This document shows positions 1 through 9,653 of a DNA stretch of 64,000 nt, piece by piece. The translations under genes were made by a program, and so were the position numbers. The stretch covers positions 1-64,000 of the forward strand of contig NZ_JACX01000012.1 of the NCBI RefSeq assembly GCF_000518085.1, given 5' to 3'. Source of the stretch: Bartonella grahamii ATCC 700132. Its GTDB lineage: Bacteria > Pseudomonadota > Alphaproteobacteria > Rhizobiales > Rhizobiaceae. The notes below the pieces were generated by a model, which searched no databases, had not been told where the DNA came from, and saw only the letters and a list, made by a program, of their open reading frames with translations. Each line of letters begins with the position of its first letter. The first letter of the stretch is position 1.

Positions 1-164
1 AAAACGGAACGCCCGCGATACATTCCCGTTTTCAAATCAATGTGATGAGGACGACGTAATTCACCAGAATTTTTATCTTCGATATAAGTCGGCGCCTTCA
101 GAGCATCAGCCGAACGGCGCATGCCCCTCTTCGCTGGAGAGGTTTTTCGTTTAGGTACAGCCAT
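1..164 (-). CDS. rpmF: 50S ribosomal protein L32, 3' end cut by window edge
   Basis: The minus strand from the ATG at 164 encodes a short basic protein starting [20 protein letters not shown], the typical N-terminus of alphaproteobacterial L32, a structural protein of the large ribosomal subunit. About 54 codons are visible, and the last few codons and the stop lie outside the window. A GGAG-type ribosome binding site precedes the ATG. The alphaproteobacterial form lacks the zinc-binding cysteine set of some L32 proteins, and no cysteines are visible here. It is divergent from ispA. Confidence 0.95.
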
Positions 165-590
165 AAAAAGACACTCCAAATCCATTAAAACAGAAAAAGC
201 AATGTCAAAAATGACAATGCTTCATTTAAAAACACCATAAAATTTTAAGATGTTATACACTGATAAACAAGAAGAGGCAATGTCAAAATGCTCCTCCTCT
301 TACCAAAAATGACCTTCTTTTTATCAAAAATGATGTCAAAATGATCAAATGAATATCAAAAACACCGCAAAATTTGAAAATTTTATACGCCAATGAAAGC
401 ATTCTCATAAGACCTTCATTCAATTTTTATTTGGCTTAAAAAGGGATTTGCACATACAATAGAGATACGGATAAAAAGAGAAATTGATTTTTAATAAAAA
501 ACAGCGCCAATTTATGAAAACAAGAAAAAGCGACAACCTTTCTCTTCAAAACTTCATAATTTCATTTTTGTAAAAACAAAGGAAGCAAGA
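165..590. other. rpmF-ispA divergent intergenic region with a degenerate direct repeat
   Basis: This gap separates two divergent genes and must hold both promoters. It contains two imperfect copies, at about 229-270 and 357-400, of a unit that begins AAACACC(A/G)(T/C)AAAATTT and ends in TTATAC(A/G)C. Between them are several TGTCAAAA(A/T)TGA-like short repeats. No coding potential is seen. An AGGAAG ribosome binding site for ispA lies at the right end. Confidence 0.4.
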
Positions 591-1493
591 ATGCACGAAT
601 TTACCACCCTTCTTGCAAAACATGGACACACTGTTGAAAAGCGGCTTGATACCCTGTTAAGTGATCAAATCCAAAATGGTGAAATTTCACGCCCTAAAAA
701 CTTAATCAAAGCCATGCGCTATGGTGTGCTGAACGGTGGAAAACGCCTACGTCCTTTTCTTGTGATTCAAAGTGCTGCACTTTTTGATATCCCTGTCGAA
801 TATTCTCTTGATGTTGCATGTGCCTTAGAATGTATCCATTGTTATTCGCTCATTCATGATGATCTTCCCGCTATGGATAACGATATACTCCGACGTGGAA
901 AACCCACCGTCCATATAGCATTTGACGAAGCAACAGCAATTCTAGCAGGCAATGCTCTCTTAACATTTGCCTTTGAAATCATTGCCCATAAAGCCAGTAC
1001 TTTATCTACAGACATTAGAATCAAACTGATCACGTCTCTTGCACAATCGGCAGGACTTGGCGGTATGTTAGGTGGACAAATGCTGGACCTTGAAGCTGAA
1101 AAAAAACCGCAAGGAAGTAGTGACATCATCACTCTACAACACATGAAAACAGCAGCCCTGACAAGCTTTGCTTGCCAAGCAGGCGCCATTATTGGCAATG
1201 CATCTAAAGAATTAACCGAAAAACTTACTGATTTTGGTACCTATCTTGGTTTAGCCTTTCAATTAACTGATGACCTTCTTGATGTCACCGCCAACACACA
1301 AACCCTAGGAAAGACTGCTGGAAAAGATGAAACGGCACAAAAAGCAACTTTTGTTCATCTTTATGGCATTGAAGAAACCCAAAAAAAGCGAGATACACTC
1401 ATCAGTAAAGCAGAAGCATTCTTACATCCTTTTGGCGCTAAAGCACTCCCCCTCCAACAAGCAGCACACTTTAGTGCAATACGCAAAAATTAA
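591..1493 (+). CDS. ispA: Polyprenyl diphosphate synthase (farnesyl/geranylgeranyl type)
   Basis: This is a 300-residue trans-isoprenyl diphosphate synthase that condenses isopentenyl diphosphate with allylic diphosphates in the cytosol, feeding undecaprenyl, quinone and related isoprenoid synthesis. The first Asp-rich motif DDLPAMD starts at residue 90 and the second, DDLLD, at 227-231. The conserved GGKRLRP diphosphate-binding segment is at about 49-55, and GKTAGKDE follows the second Asp motif. Length and motif spacing fit IspA. The chain-length determinant cannot be read with certainty, so a geranylgeranyl synthase is possible. The start follows an AGGAAG ribosome binding site. It appears monocistronic, since the next kilobases hold only decayed DNA. 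Confidence 0.92.
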   Translation: MHEFTTLLAKHGHTVEKRLDTLLSDQIQNGEISRPKNLIKAMRYGVLNGGKRLRPFLVIQSAALFDIPVEYSLDVACALECIHCYSLIHDDLPAMDNDILRRGKPTVHIAFDEATAILAGNALLTFAFEIIAHKASTLSTDIRIKLITSLAQSAGLGGMLGGQMLDLEAEKKPQGSSDIITLQHMKTAALTSFACQAGAIIGNASKELTEKLTDFGTYLGLAFQLTDDLLDVTANTQTLGKTAGKDETAQKATFVHLYGIEETQKKRDTLISKAEAFLHPFGAKALPLQQAAHFSAIRKN

Positions 1494-2160
1494 ACTTCAT
1501 CCGCTCCATTGCACATAGTGTAAACCATCACCTTTGTTGAATGCATAATAGACTTTTCAAAGAAACGTTACCATTAATCTCCATTATAGTTCTTATCATG
1601 AAATGGGTGCGACAAATCTTGAGAGGGATTTCATTAAAACAAGCCGCGTGAATTTATAACACAAGTGCATTCTGGGCATTTCATTTTGCATGAAAAATAC
1701 CTTCCATTAAAGAATGAACGAAAGAAAATGTGAAACAATGCGCAATCACCATGCTTTAAAAGATATTACCGTGGATGCTTTAAAGCCGAATAAAAACGAC
1801 CGAAAAGAAGAAAACTCGTTTTCTCCTTCATGTCTTTAATCTTCTAACGATAAGGCAAAAAATAAACAGGATAAGTATCAAACAAGGCATTTTATAAACC
1901 CGTAAAAAACAATAAAAGAAGTACAATGCCCTAAGTAAATGCCCGCAGTAGAGAATCGTAATTTTTATGCCTTTCCACGCTATCTTGTTGTAGAAGATCA
2001 AATATGGTTACATTCTGTAAATTCACTCGTGTATTGCTTGATCTCTAAAAACACTTTTACAAAAGTACTCGTTGTTTAGTTCAAGCATCATTTTTTTGAA
2101 GCCCATATTTAAAATATCAGAAAAAAATGAACACAATGGCTATTTTGATTTTTATGCCAC
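1494..2160. other. Non-coding, decayed stretch after ispA
   Basis: No supported gene is seen. The part around 1650-1775 resembles, at low identity, the segment at 17450-17560. Both contain a GCATGAAAAAT-like start, a run like CCATTA(A/G)AGAA, and GAAACAATG/GAAGCAATG. It therefore looks like an old copy of the distal part of the dispersed repeat. The rest shows only very short open frames without ribosome binding sites. Confidence 0.35.
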
Positions 2161-2760
2161 CCTCAAAGAACAAAGTTTTTTAACCCAATCTGCTCTGTAA
2201 ACAGTCTAGATTCTTAACCGAGTAGTTTCCTCTAGCTTTCCACGCATGCGATTCACTTAAACTAAAGACTCGATAAACAAGACTTAAGAATATTCACCAT
2301 GCAATTTTTAAAATATTTAATGTGTCAAACAGACAACCTTCACCTCCCCTCAAATGACAGTGTATTACGGCATAATAGGATAAATAAAGTCATCAATTTC
2401 AACAGAACGAAAGACCAAAGCAATATTATTACTGATCTCTCTTTTCTTCGCAAAAAAGCTACAAATAATTTATTTATAATGATAATTCAGCGTTATTCAT
2501 ATTGAATTAGAACTCTGAATACCGTAGGATTCTTTCATTTCAATCTGTGTATGTTGAATCAATCAAAATCATTTGCTTGCACCTCACAAACGGAAAAAGC
2601 CGCGTAGGGCAAAACATCAAAGAAAGGATTAAAAAATACCTCTTATGAATCGTCTCAAGAGCCAGGAGCTGTAGCAACATTGGGGAACAGCAAAGTGAAT
2701 GATAGTGTCGGCGTACTCCTTCAAAAGTAGAAACATTTTTACAAAACTATGGAATAACTT
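2160..2760 (+). repeat. Composite dispersed repeat, copy 1
   Basis: Three modules lie in order. Module 1 (about 2165-2300) contains CTGTAAACAGTC and GACTCGATAAACAAGAC. Module 2 (about 2515-2600) contains TTGAATCAATCAAAATCATT followed by TGCTTGCACCTCACAAAC. Module 3 (about 2650-2720) contains CTCAAGAGCCAGGAGCTGTA and AGCAAAGTGAATGATAGTG. The same modules in the same order recur elsewhere in the window. A short open frame at 2299-2505 lies inside the repeat and is not regarded as a gene. Confidence 0.7.
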
Positions 2761-3294
2761 CAATTTAATAATAATCACGATCACTGTAGAACTTTAATTC
2801 GTCACGCCCTTTATCTCGTTTATTCAATTCATCGCATAAAAAGAGAATTGATAAGGTTAAACAGAGAATGATCATTGAAACAGAAAGATAAAAAAGTCCT
2901 TATTATTAATATAATAGCGCAATTTAATTTATGATAGGTACTTTTTTCAAGCTAAGTGTAAATTTCCTCCTTTAAGTGAAATTTTCTTATTAAGATGAAG
3001 AGCATCATTGTAAGTGAACCTATGCCTATTGCCAAAGCTGGAAAATATGCCCACCTTTTGAAGGCATAATAAAAAACACGCAACATAGCTAAGAAAATAT
3101 CGTGATGATCAATAAAGTATTATAGCCATTTAATATCTTTCGAGAGAGTTTTGCCCATTACCCATTAAATGTCATTTGTAAGTTTTTCTTGGTTTCATCA
3201 TGTCATATATCGTATTGAGCTCTATACAAAAACGCGCTATTTGTTTAGTGTTTTCATTATGACAAGCTTCCATACTAGACACAAGGTCAATAAC
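2761..3294. other. Non-coding stretch before the interrupted lipoprotein gene
   Basis: This stretch is AT-rich. I see no open frame with a ribosome binding site, no RNA gene and no clear terminator. Confidence 0.3.
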
Positions 3295-3750
3295 TTATGT
3301 TGTTGGGCTAATGCCATTTCCGCTTGAAGAATTAAGAAATTTTTTCGCATAATCAATCATGGGATCCGTAGAGTTCATAGACATATTATATGCCCAAATA
3401 GAATTGTTTTCTCTCCAATCATAGTCATAACGCAAACTGCTTATGACATTAGGGAACATTGCCCATGACATCTCCTCATTATAATCCACCGCGCAATAAA
3501 TTAACAAAGCGTCCACATAAAACAATAAGTATGTAATGATGCCATATAATATCAAATTTGGGCGCTATATTCTGATACCACGGCTATATACGAAGTTTCT
3601 TGCTTGCTCTTGTTTTTGAAAATGTTCAAAAGCCTCGTATTTTCCATTTATGTATTCTTCGTAAAGTTTATTGTACTTCTCTAGACTATCCACGCGAGTA
3701 CATCCCAACAATACCAATACAGAGACCACAACCAAAGAGAAAATACTCAA
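3295..3750 (-). pseudogene. Small lipoprotein gene interrupted by an in-frame amber codon
   Basis: The minus-strand frame starts at 3750 with MSIFSLVVVSVLVLLGCTRV, a signal peptide ending in a lipobox (LLGC, Cys at residue 17). After 61 codons it meets TAG at 3565-3567. The same frame then runs on without another stop to 3295 (NLILYGIITYLLFYVD..., ending SSSGNGISPTT). Both halves look protein-like, so I read this as one gene of about 151 codons broken by a single nonsense mutation. Alternatives are a genuine 61-residue lipoprotein followed by an unrelated frame, or amber readthrough. I do not recognise the family. Without the stop, the second half would have one hydrophobic stretch near its start. 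Confidence 0.55.
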
Positions 3751-3879
3751 AAATAAGAATGAAAGATGCCGTTATCTCAACAAGATGATTTATATTTTAA
3801 AGGAAACAGGAATAAAACGCGTTAGATATATCAACAACAAAATCGGTCATGAGGAAAGCCTTTTTGAACAGGCTATAAA

Positions 3880-4205
3880 TTGTCCGACTGCTTAATGAGC
3901 TCTAATGAGATAAAGTGTTACCAGGCAAGTAGCCAATGAAAATGGGAAAACTGCTCCATCACCATTCCTTAATAAGCATATGATCCGGCACAATCATTTT
4001 CTTTATCAGCGTCCAATTTTGTCAGCAACTCTTGGTGCAATATTCATGAGAAGCATTTTTATTTTTTTAATGATTGTGATGCCACGCCCATTTATAACGT
4101 ACAAGCAGATGACTTTGATTGCTTCAACATACATAGATTTGAAATAAGAATAACGGATAACATTCTGCTTTCCCATTCAACATGCAAAAACAATGATGCG
4201 CCTTA
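3880..4205 (-). repeat. Composite dispersed repeat, copy 2 (reverse)
   Basis: Read on the minus strand from 4205, this holds module 2: a stretch ending in TTATTTCAAATCTATGTATG, then TTGAAGCAATCAAAGTCATC and TGCTTGTACGTTATAAATG. A weak module 3 follows. It lies between the interrupted lipoprotein gene and the MFS transporter. Confidence 0.6.
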
Positions 4206-4267
4206 ATAAATAAAAGCCTTGATCCACTATAAACCCCATGAAACACACGTGAAATACGTTACTATTT

Positions 4268-5419
4268 TCACTGAGATTTCTTTAGGGCTCCTTCTAAAAA
4301 AAACATTGCCAACAGATAAACCAATAAATAGATACCCAAAATATAAACGAGTGAGAAAAAGCCAAATATATCGACCATATACGCACTCATGTAAAAAAAT
4401 ACCAATAAGCTAAATCTCCCAACGGTTGACAAGAAAGATTCATATGTAGCCCTGAAATGATCACTAATACTATCATGCAAAACAACTTCTACACGAAGAT
4501 ATGTATACTTAATTAAGTAAAAAATCATACAGACTAAAATAACAGCGATTTCTTTTTTCGGCTCAAAGAAAACCATTGTAAAAATCAGTGAACCCAAAAG
4601 AAACAGCAATAAAATAAAATTCACTCTTTCACTTAGTTTTGTAAAGAGAAAACTAGCCAAGAGCTGAGAGAGCAATATCAGTGAAAATGTCACACCAAGA
4701 TCAAAATAAGTGACATTAATATGATGATCTTTAAATATCCACTGCCAATACTGCGAGAATATATTGAAAAAGATCAGTGAAAAATAAAAGCATAAAGAGA
4801 TATAAGGAACTTTAATAAAAATAGACAACATCTCCTTAGCATCATAAATGAAAGAATTCGCTTTATTTGTTTTTTTCTCTCCTTTCAGGTCATCAAGAAA
4901 AAACAAACCAAATAGTGTTGTCATCAACATTAAAAACGCCGCGATATACCATATATATTGGCTAGAATAATCAGCAAAATATGCGCCAATTAAACTGAAT
5001 ATAAACATGCCGATGTAATTATATTGAGAGCTGGAACCAAGCACTTTTTTAATCGATGTCAATTTTGCTTTTGCATATTGAACAAGTAAAGCATTATAGG
5101 CCCCAGCAATCAATGTCAGCGATAAGGCATTAAAAGATTCTGCCAAAAGAAAACCATAAAAGCTTGTAGAAAATCCCATGAGACATAGCCATGTAGCAGC
5201 AAAAGCCGCTGCCAAAACGATAGATATTTTATAACTTTTTCTATCAGCAAAATATCCCAGAGGAATGTCTGTAACCATCATAATAAAAGCCTGAAACGAC
5301 TTAATGATCCCGATATCAATAAGAGTTAGCCCTTTTTCAAGCATATAAAATACAATAAAGGCACCTGTTAAAATTCTTATACCGTTAAACAAAAATCCAA
5401 ACGCTAATATATTTGTCAT
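4268..5419 (-). CDS. MFS transporter, substrate unknown
   Basis: This 383-residue, very hydrophobic protein has about 12 predicted membrane helices. The loop between helices 2 and 3 carries the MFS motif A equivalent GYFADRKSYK (about residues 55-64). There is a central cytoplasmic loop at about 176-190 (DDLKGEKKTNKANS), as expected between the two six-helix halves. It is a proton-coupled carrier or exporter of the inner membrane, but the substrate cannot be inferred. The gene stands alone, flanked on both sides by decayed or repeat DNA, and is more AT-rich than the ispG gene downstream. That is compatible with acquisition by transfer or membership of the accessory genome. Confidence 0.75.
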   Translation of the reverse strand: MTNILAFGFLFNGIRILTGAFIVFYMLEKGLTLIDIGIIKSFQAFIMMVTDIPLGYFADRKSYKISIVLAAAFAATWLCLMGFSTSFYGFLLAESFNALSLTLIAGAYNALLVQYAKAKLTSIKKVLGSSSQYNYIGMFIFSLIGAYFADYSSQYIWYIAAFLMLMTTLFGLFFLDDLKGEKKTNKANSFIYDAKEMLSIFIKVPYISLCFYFSLIFFNIFSQYWQWIFKDHHINVTYFDLGVTFSLILLSQLLASFLFTKLSERVNFILLLFLLGSLIFTMVFFEPKKEIAVILVCMIFYLIKYTYLRVEVVLHDSISDHFRATYESFLSTVGRFSLLVFFYMSAYMVDIFGFFSLVYILGIYLLVYLLAMFFLEGALKKSQ

Positions 5420-5759
5420 CTATTCCCCAATAACGCCACGAAAGGTGTCAATACATCCTTTTATATAAAGATAAAAGCTTAAATTTTATGACAAATATGG
5501 CAATAGCCGCTATGCGGATCTCCAATCCTATCAATTTGATATCCTGAAAATTGCTGGAAATAATGTCACGTTTAGTTTGCTATTGGATCTGTTTGAAAAC
5601 AGTATTATCAAGGAGAAATGCTTGAAACCAATGAAGAAGCGCCTCAATTTATGAATAATCATCTTGTTCTCAACATGCAACCACAATGAAGACTGAATAT
5701 TGATTTACAAGCAAAAACACAGCCTTTAATGAAGAAAAAATGCACTCCAAGAATTTATT
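5420..5759. other. Gap between MFS gene and ispG with a possible gene relic
   Basis: On the minus strand at about 5487-5570 a short open stretch encodes a protein-like tail containing GYQIDRIGDPHSGYCHICHK followed by a stop. It has no start codon and is cut upstream by a stop, so it may be the 3' end of a lost gene that preceded the MFS gene. A 23-codon plus-strand frame at 5618 is not convincing. Nothing else is seen. Confidence 0.25.
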
Positions 5760-7004
5760 TCAACCCTGTCCAAAGCGTGTATGAATATAATCACTCAAAA
5801 GCGCTTCAAATTCTTCAGCAATGTGATCACCTCGCAAAGTTTTTACCTTTTGTCCCTCAATAAAAACAGGTGCCGCAGGACTTTCCCCCACTCCAGGCAA
5901 AGAGATTCCAATATCCGCATGTTTTGACTCTCCCGGTCCATTGACGATACATCCCATCACGGCAACCTTCAAACTTTCAACGCCAGGATATTTTTCACGC
6001 CAAACAGGCATATTTTTGTATAAATCTGCTTCAATTTTTTGCGCCAATTGTTGAAAGACCGTTGAGGTTGTGCGCCCACAACCAGGACAAGCCGCAACCA
6101 CAGGCAAAAATTGCCGAAAACCCATCACTTGCAAAAGTTCTTGCCCCACCTTTACTTCTCGTGTCCGATCACCACCAGGTTTTGGTGTTAAGGAAATTCG
6201 TATCGTATCGCCAATACCTTGCTGTAATAAAATACCCAAAGCCACCGAAGAAGCAACAACGCCTTTTGTTCCCATCCCAGCTTCCGTTAATCCCAAATGA
6301 AGAGCATAATCACAACGTGCCGCCAAGGTGGTATAAACAGCAATAAGATCTTGGACATCACTCACTTTAGCAGAAAGAATAATTTTATCACGTCCCAATC
6401 CCATCTCTTCAGCCCAAAGAGCCGATTGCAGAGCAGACTGCACAACAGTTTCCCGCATCACTTCAGCAACCGATAAAGGATTTTCTTGCTGTGCATTTTC
6501 ATTCATAAGCCGTGTTAATAACGCATTATCAAGAGAGCCCCAATTCACGCCAATGCGAATAGGTTTATGATACCGACAAGCAATCTCAATAATTTCTGCA
6601 AATTGACGGTCTTTTTTTGCGCCAAAACCAACATTTCCAGGATTGATGCGATATTTTGCAAGCGCCTCAGCACACGCAGGATGCTCAGATAAAAGCTTGT
6701 GTCCAATATAATGAAAATCCCCAACCAATGGTACAAAAAATCCTAACCTCTCCAATCGCTCCCGTATTTTTGGTACAGCTGCCGCCGCTTCATCACGATC
6801 AACAGTAATCCGAACCAATTGTGAACCAGCTTGCCAAAGAGCAGCCACTTGAGCAACAGTTGCATCAACATCAGCTGTATCTGTATTGGTCATTGACTGT
6901 ACAACTATCGGGCTCTGCCCCCCAACGATCACATCACCAACAGCAACACCAATAGACTGACGACGCTCAAGTGGTTTAGATAAAAAATAGGTCGTACTCA
7001 TCAA
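5760..7004 (-). CDS. ispG: 4-hydroxy-3-methylbut-2-en-1-yl diphosphate synthase
   Basis: IspG/GcpE catalyses the penultimate step of the non-mevalonate (MEP) isoprenoid pathway: the reductive opening of methylerythritol cyclodiphosphate to HMBPP by a 4Fe-4S enzyme. The 414-residue product has the expected N-terminal TIM-barrel ([19 protein letters not shown] near residue 35) and the C-terminal cluster ligands in ACPGCGRTT and [11 protein letters not shown]. Together with ispA in the same window it supplies prenyl precursors. The start used follows an upstream GAGGA-like sequence. The gene is single and is followed by an AT-rich gap. Confidence 0.95.
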   Translation of the reverse strand: MMSTTYFLSKPLERRQSIGVAVGDVIVGGQSPIVVQSMTNTDTADVDATVAQVAALWQAGSQLVRITVDRDEAAAAVPKIRERLERLGFFVPLVGDFHYIGHKLLSEHPACAEALAKYRINPGNVGFGAKKDRQFAEIIEIACRYHKPIRIGVNWGSLDNALLTRLMNENAQQENPLSVAEVMRETVVQSALQSALWAEEMGLGRDKIILSAKVSDVQDLIAVYTTLAARCDYALHLGLTEAGMGTKGVVASSVALGILLQQGIGDTIRISLTPKPGGDRTREVKVGQELLQVMGFRQFLPVVAACPGCGRTTSTVFQQLAQKIEADLYKNMPVWREKYPGVESLKVAVMGCIVNGPGESKHADIGISLPGVGESPAAPVFIEGQKVKTLRGDHIAEEFEALLSDYIHTRFGQG

Positions 7005-7049
7005 GTCCTCAAATTTTTAAAACCTGCGCTATCAATCATCATTTACATT

Positions 7050-7690
7050 GACTTCCTCCGCGCTTCAAAGGACGAAAATTACACCGCCCACCAATCTTAA
7101 CAGATTGCTCTCAAAAGGTTCCACCTACTAATACAATTCATAGGTGGATTCATCCTATAGACGCACCGGATAAGTTTTACTACTTCTGTTCAAGTTTATA
7201 CTTCTACACTTGGGTGATTCAAAAAGAAACTGAAACCAAACAGAGACAATACTGCATTTTTAAGTTGCATGCCTATACCGTACACCCACGTCATCGCAAA
7301 ACAGTGTTTTACAACACAACAGATAACGCCTATTAAAGCGCAATTTTTAAAAATGCATGAAAGACACCGCCAAATTAATCCAACACATTGATTTATAATA
7401 ATCTATTTTTTACAAATTTGAATAGAAAACCAAAATATCGTAAGATTTTCTCATTTTAAATCTTCTTAATTGAATCAATCAATACCACTTCCTAAAGCCA
7501 CAAGAGAACATGTAGATAAAAACTTCTTATAAACTATTTCAAGTGTCAAAAGCTATCCCAACACTTAAACAAACAAAAAATGAAGACACCGACTTACATC
7601 TTTATGAAATAAAGATGATAGAATGAATTCTACACCATTTTGTAAAAATTTTTACCTCACATCCTTAACAAACACCATCATGAAATGAAT
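7050..7690 (+). repeat. Composite dispersed repeat, copy 3
   Basis: A weak module 1 lies at about 7050-7110 (TTGACTTCCTCCGCGCTTCAAAGGACG). Module 2 lies at 7388-7510 (TTGATTTATAATAATC, then TTGAATCAATCAATACCACT). Module 3 lies at about 7540-7640 (TTTCAAGTGTCAAAAGCTAT, then GACACCGACTTACATC and TTATGAAATAAAGATG). No gene is seen between ispG and the DUF883 gene. Confidence 0.6.
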
Positions 7691-7854
7691 TCAAGCACAT
7701 TAAGAAATTCCTCATTAAACCCAAACTCTTAACTCTCATCTCATCCACGCGCGGCATTATCAATGCAACCTTTCAATTTTCAAGCCGTTATAGCAAAACC
7801 CCAAACACAATTCCAACCGTCACGCAATAATTTAACACATGAAGGAGTCAATAA

Positions 7855-8139
7855 ATGTGTCTATTTTCACCCAACGCCAAAAATGCTAAAATTAAAAAAC
7901 GTATAGCACAATTAAAAAGAGAACTGGTCCCCGTAAATCATTGGAGTTCTCAAGATGATAGCTTTGAAAACATTTCTGAGCTGTTTAACACATGGAAACA
8001 AAAAGGCCGTCACGCGCTTTATCACCTCAACGAACATGCTACAGAATTAAAGAAAAAAGCGAAAGAAAATCCTAAAAAAACCCTCGCACTAGCAGCAGGA
8101 GTCGTTTTAGTAAGCTTCTTGCTGATCCGTAAAAATTAA
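7855..8139 (+). CDS. DUF883/ElaB-YqjD-like membrane-anchored protein
   Basis: This 94-residue protein has a charged, Lys-rich helical body (KNAKIKKRIAQLKREL, ATELKKKAKENPKKT) and one C-terminal transmembrane helix (LALAAGVVLVSFLLIRKN). That is the architecture of the ElaB/YqjD/DUF883 family, whose Escherichia coli members are inner-membrane, ribosome-associated, stationary-phase proteins. The KENPKK(T/S)LALAAG junction is typical of the family. A strong GAAGGAG ribosome binding site precedes the ATG and a rho-independent terminator follows, so it is a monocistronic unit. The role in this organism is not known. Confidence 0.8.
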   Translation: MCLFSPNAKNAKIKKRIAQLKRELVPVNHWSSQDDSFENISELFNTWKQKGRHALYHLNEHATELKKKAKENPKKTLALAAGVVLVSFLLIRKN

Positions 8140-8166
8140 CAATACAACCAACAACCTTCCCTTTTA

Positions 8167-8194
8167 ATGCCCGACTCAAAGCGGGCATTTTTTA
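8167..8194 (+). terminator. Rho-independent terminator after the DUF883 gene
   Basis: A perfect stem ATGCCCG / CGGGCAT with an eight-base loop is followed by a run of T residues, 27 bases after the stop codon at 8139. It is the clearest intrinsic terminator in the window. Confidence 0.9.
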
Positions 8195-8616
8195 TAGTTT
8201 ACAAAATATAAACTTTACGTCTTTCCCCCTAACTTTACACTTTCCTCCAAAAGATAAGTTTTCCATCCATCCCACCAGTCTATTATCCAATTTTTTATCT
8301 GGCAGTAGTCCCCCACCCCTGTCCTCAAAACACGCGGTGGCACCACATCTCAAAGGACAGTGTTGTGAGAAATTATAAGAAAATTTTTCAACATTGCATC
8401 CATCCCGCAACTGAGTTATTTCAAAAGAAGTGGAAGTGAGTAAAGATGCATGCGCTTTAATATTCTAAGGAACATTATTTACATCATGATATAGAAGTAT
8501 AAGAAGCCTAAGAGCTTTAAAAGATGTATTATAAAAAACCAAACGAAATCTTCCAATGTGAATACCCATTTGCTATAAGTAAATGACACAAGAATTAAAC
8601 TGAAAAAACCCAAAAT
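8195..8616. other. Gap with CTCAAAGGAC-type repeat sequence
   Basis: The part 8310-8370 carries CACATCTCAAAGGACAGTG and related words that recur at 35170-35235 (CAACATCTCAAAGGACGATG) and, weakly, near 7070. It appears to be a fragment of the dispersed repeat. A 72-codon minus-strand frame at 8192-8410 overlaps the terminator and is not supported as a gene. Positions 8420-8616 hold nothing I can recognise. Confidence 0.35.
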
Positions 8617-9624
8617 TTATCCTCCAGAATCGACCCGCTGCGAAGTATCCACGTACGTAACCACAGACATCCCAGGAATGAGCTTTTCAATCCCCTCCTG
8701 CCCAGGATCTAAAGAAATCCGTACTGAAATACGTTGCGCAATTTTGATAAAATTACCAATTGTCGTATCTGTTTTTAACAATGAAAACTCCGAACCTGTC
8801 GCTGGAGCAAAACGAACCACACGCCCTGTTAACTTTTTGTTGTTCAATGCATCAACAGAAAAAACAACCGGTTGTCCCACACGCATCTGAGAAAGTTGCG
8901 TTTCCTTATAATTAGCAATAATCCAAATGTCATCAGAAATAACAGAGACCAATTGCGTACCCGGCATAACATATTGCCCTACCCTAGCGCCAACCAACCC
9001 AATATAGCCTGTTCTAGGAGATAAAATCTTTGTATGATCGAGATTAAGTTTTGCCAACTCAACACTCACCTTTGCTCCCGAAACTTCTGACTGTAAACTT
9101 TGTTTTTCAAGATTTAATTGTTTTTGCAATTGTCGTTTTGTTTCTAGGGCTGCCAAGAGTTGTGAAAGAGGGCGAGAAACAGAAATTGCCGCATCACCAA
9201 AGCCTAACTTTTTACTATCAGGAACAACATTAGAGAATGCTCGTGAACGCGCTAATTCTGCTTCTGCAGCATTAACTTCTCCCTGTAAAATCTGAGCTTG
9301 CAATTCAATACTTGCCAGTTTTGCATTTTTTGAATCGAGAACAGCCTGTGCCCGTGCAAGCTGCTGACGAAAAAGAGAATCATCAAGCTCAAAGAGCAGC
9401 ATTCCCTTTTCAACACGTTGATAATCTTGCACATAAATCCGTGCAATTACCCCAGAGATCTGTGAACTAACCAGAGTAACATTGCCCTTAATGGAAGCAT
9501 TATCCGTTATTTGAATGTTATTTACAAAAGGAGGAAGTCTCCAAGCCCACAAAATTAGCAAAACACCCGTAATACCTGACAGAAATGCAACAATCGTAGC
9601 TTTTGACCGTAATGCTTTTATCAT
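8617..9624 (-). CDS. HlyD/EmrA-family membrane fusion protein
   Basis: This periplasmic adaptor of a multidrug efflux system has about 335 residues. One N-terminal membrane anchor (ATIVAFLSGITGVLLILWAW) is followed by a lipoyl/barrel-sandwich half (NASIKGNVTLVSSQISGVI), an alpha-helical hairpin (about 85-190) and a beta-barrel (TGYIGLVGARVGQYVMPG). The start is taken at the ATG at 9624 because GAGGGG sits eight bases upstream; a GTG at 9633 would overlap that site. It lies about 30 bases downstream of an EmrB-like MFS gene on the same strand, so the two probably form an EmrAB-type pump. An outer-membrane partner is not encoded beside them. Confidence 0.85.
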   Translation of the reverse strand: MIKALRSKATIVAFLSGITGVLLILWAWRLPPFVNNIQITDNASIKGNVTLVSSQISGVIARIYVQDYQRVEKGMLLFELDDSLFRQQLARAQAVLDSKNAKLASIELQAQILQGEVNAAEAELARSRAFSNVVPDSKKLGFGDAAISVSRPLSQLLAALETKRQLQKQLNLEKQSLQSEVSGAKVSVELAKLNLDHTKILSPRTGYIGLVGARVGQYVMPGTQLVSVISDDIWIIANYKETQLSQMRVGQPVVFSVDALNNKKLTGRVVRFAPATGSEFSLLKTDTTIGNFIKIAQRISVRISLDPGQEGIEKLIPGMSVVTYVDTSQRVDSGG

Positions 9625-9653
9625 TTTTTGCACCCCTCTTCTATACCATCACT

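Noticed and set aside
2299-2505. 68-codon open frame
   Set aside because: It lies inside a dispersed repeat copy, has no good ribosome binding site, and other copies of the repeat do not keep the frame.
8192-8410. 72-codon minus-strand frame
   Set aside because: It overlaps the terminator of the DUF883 gene and a repeat-like segment, and has no family features.
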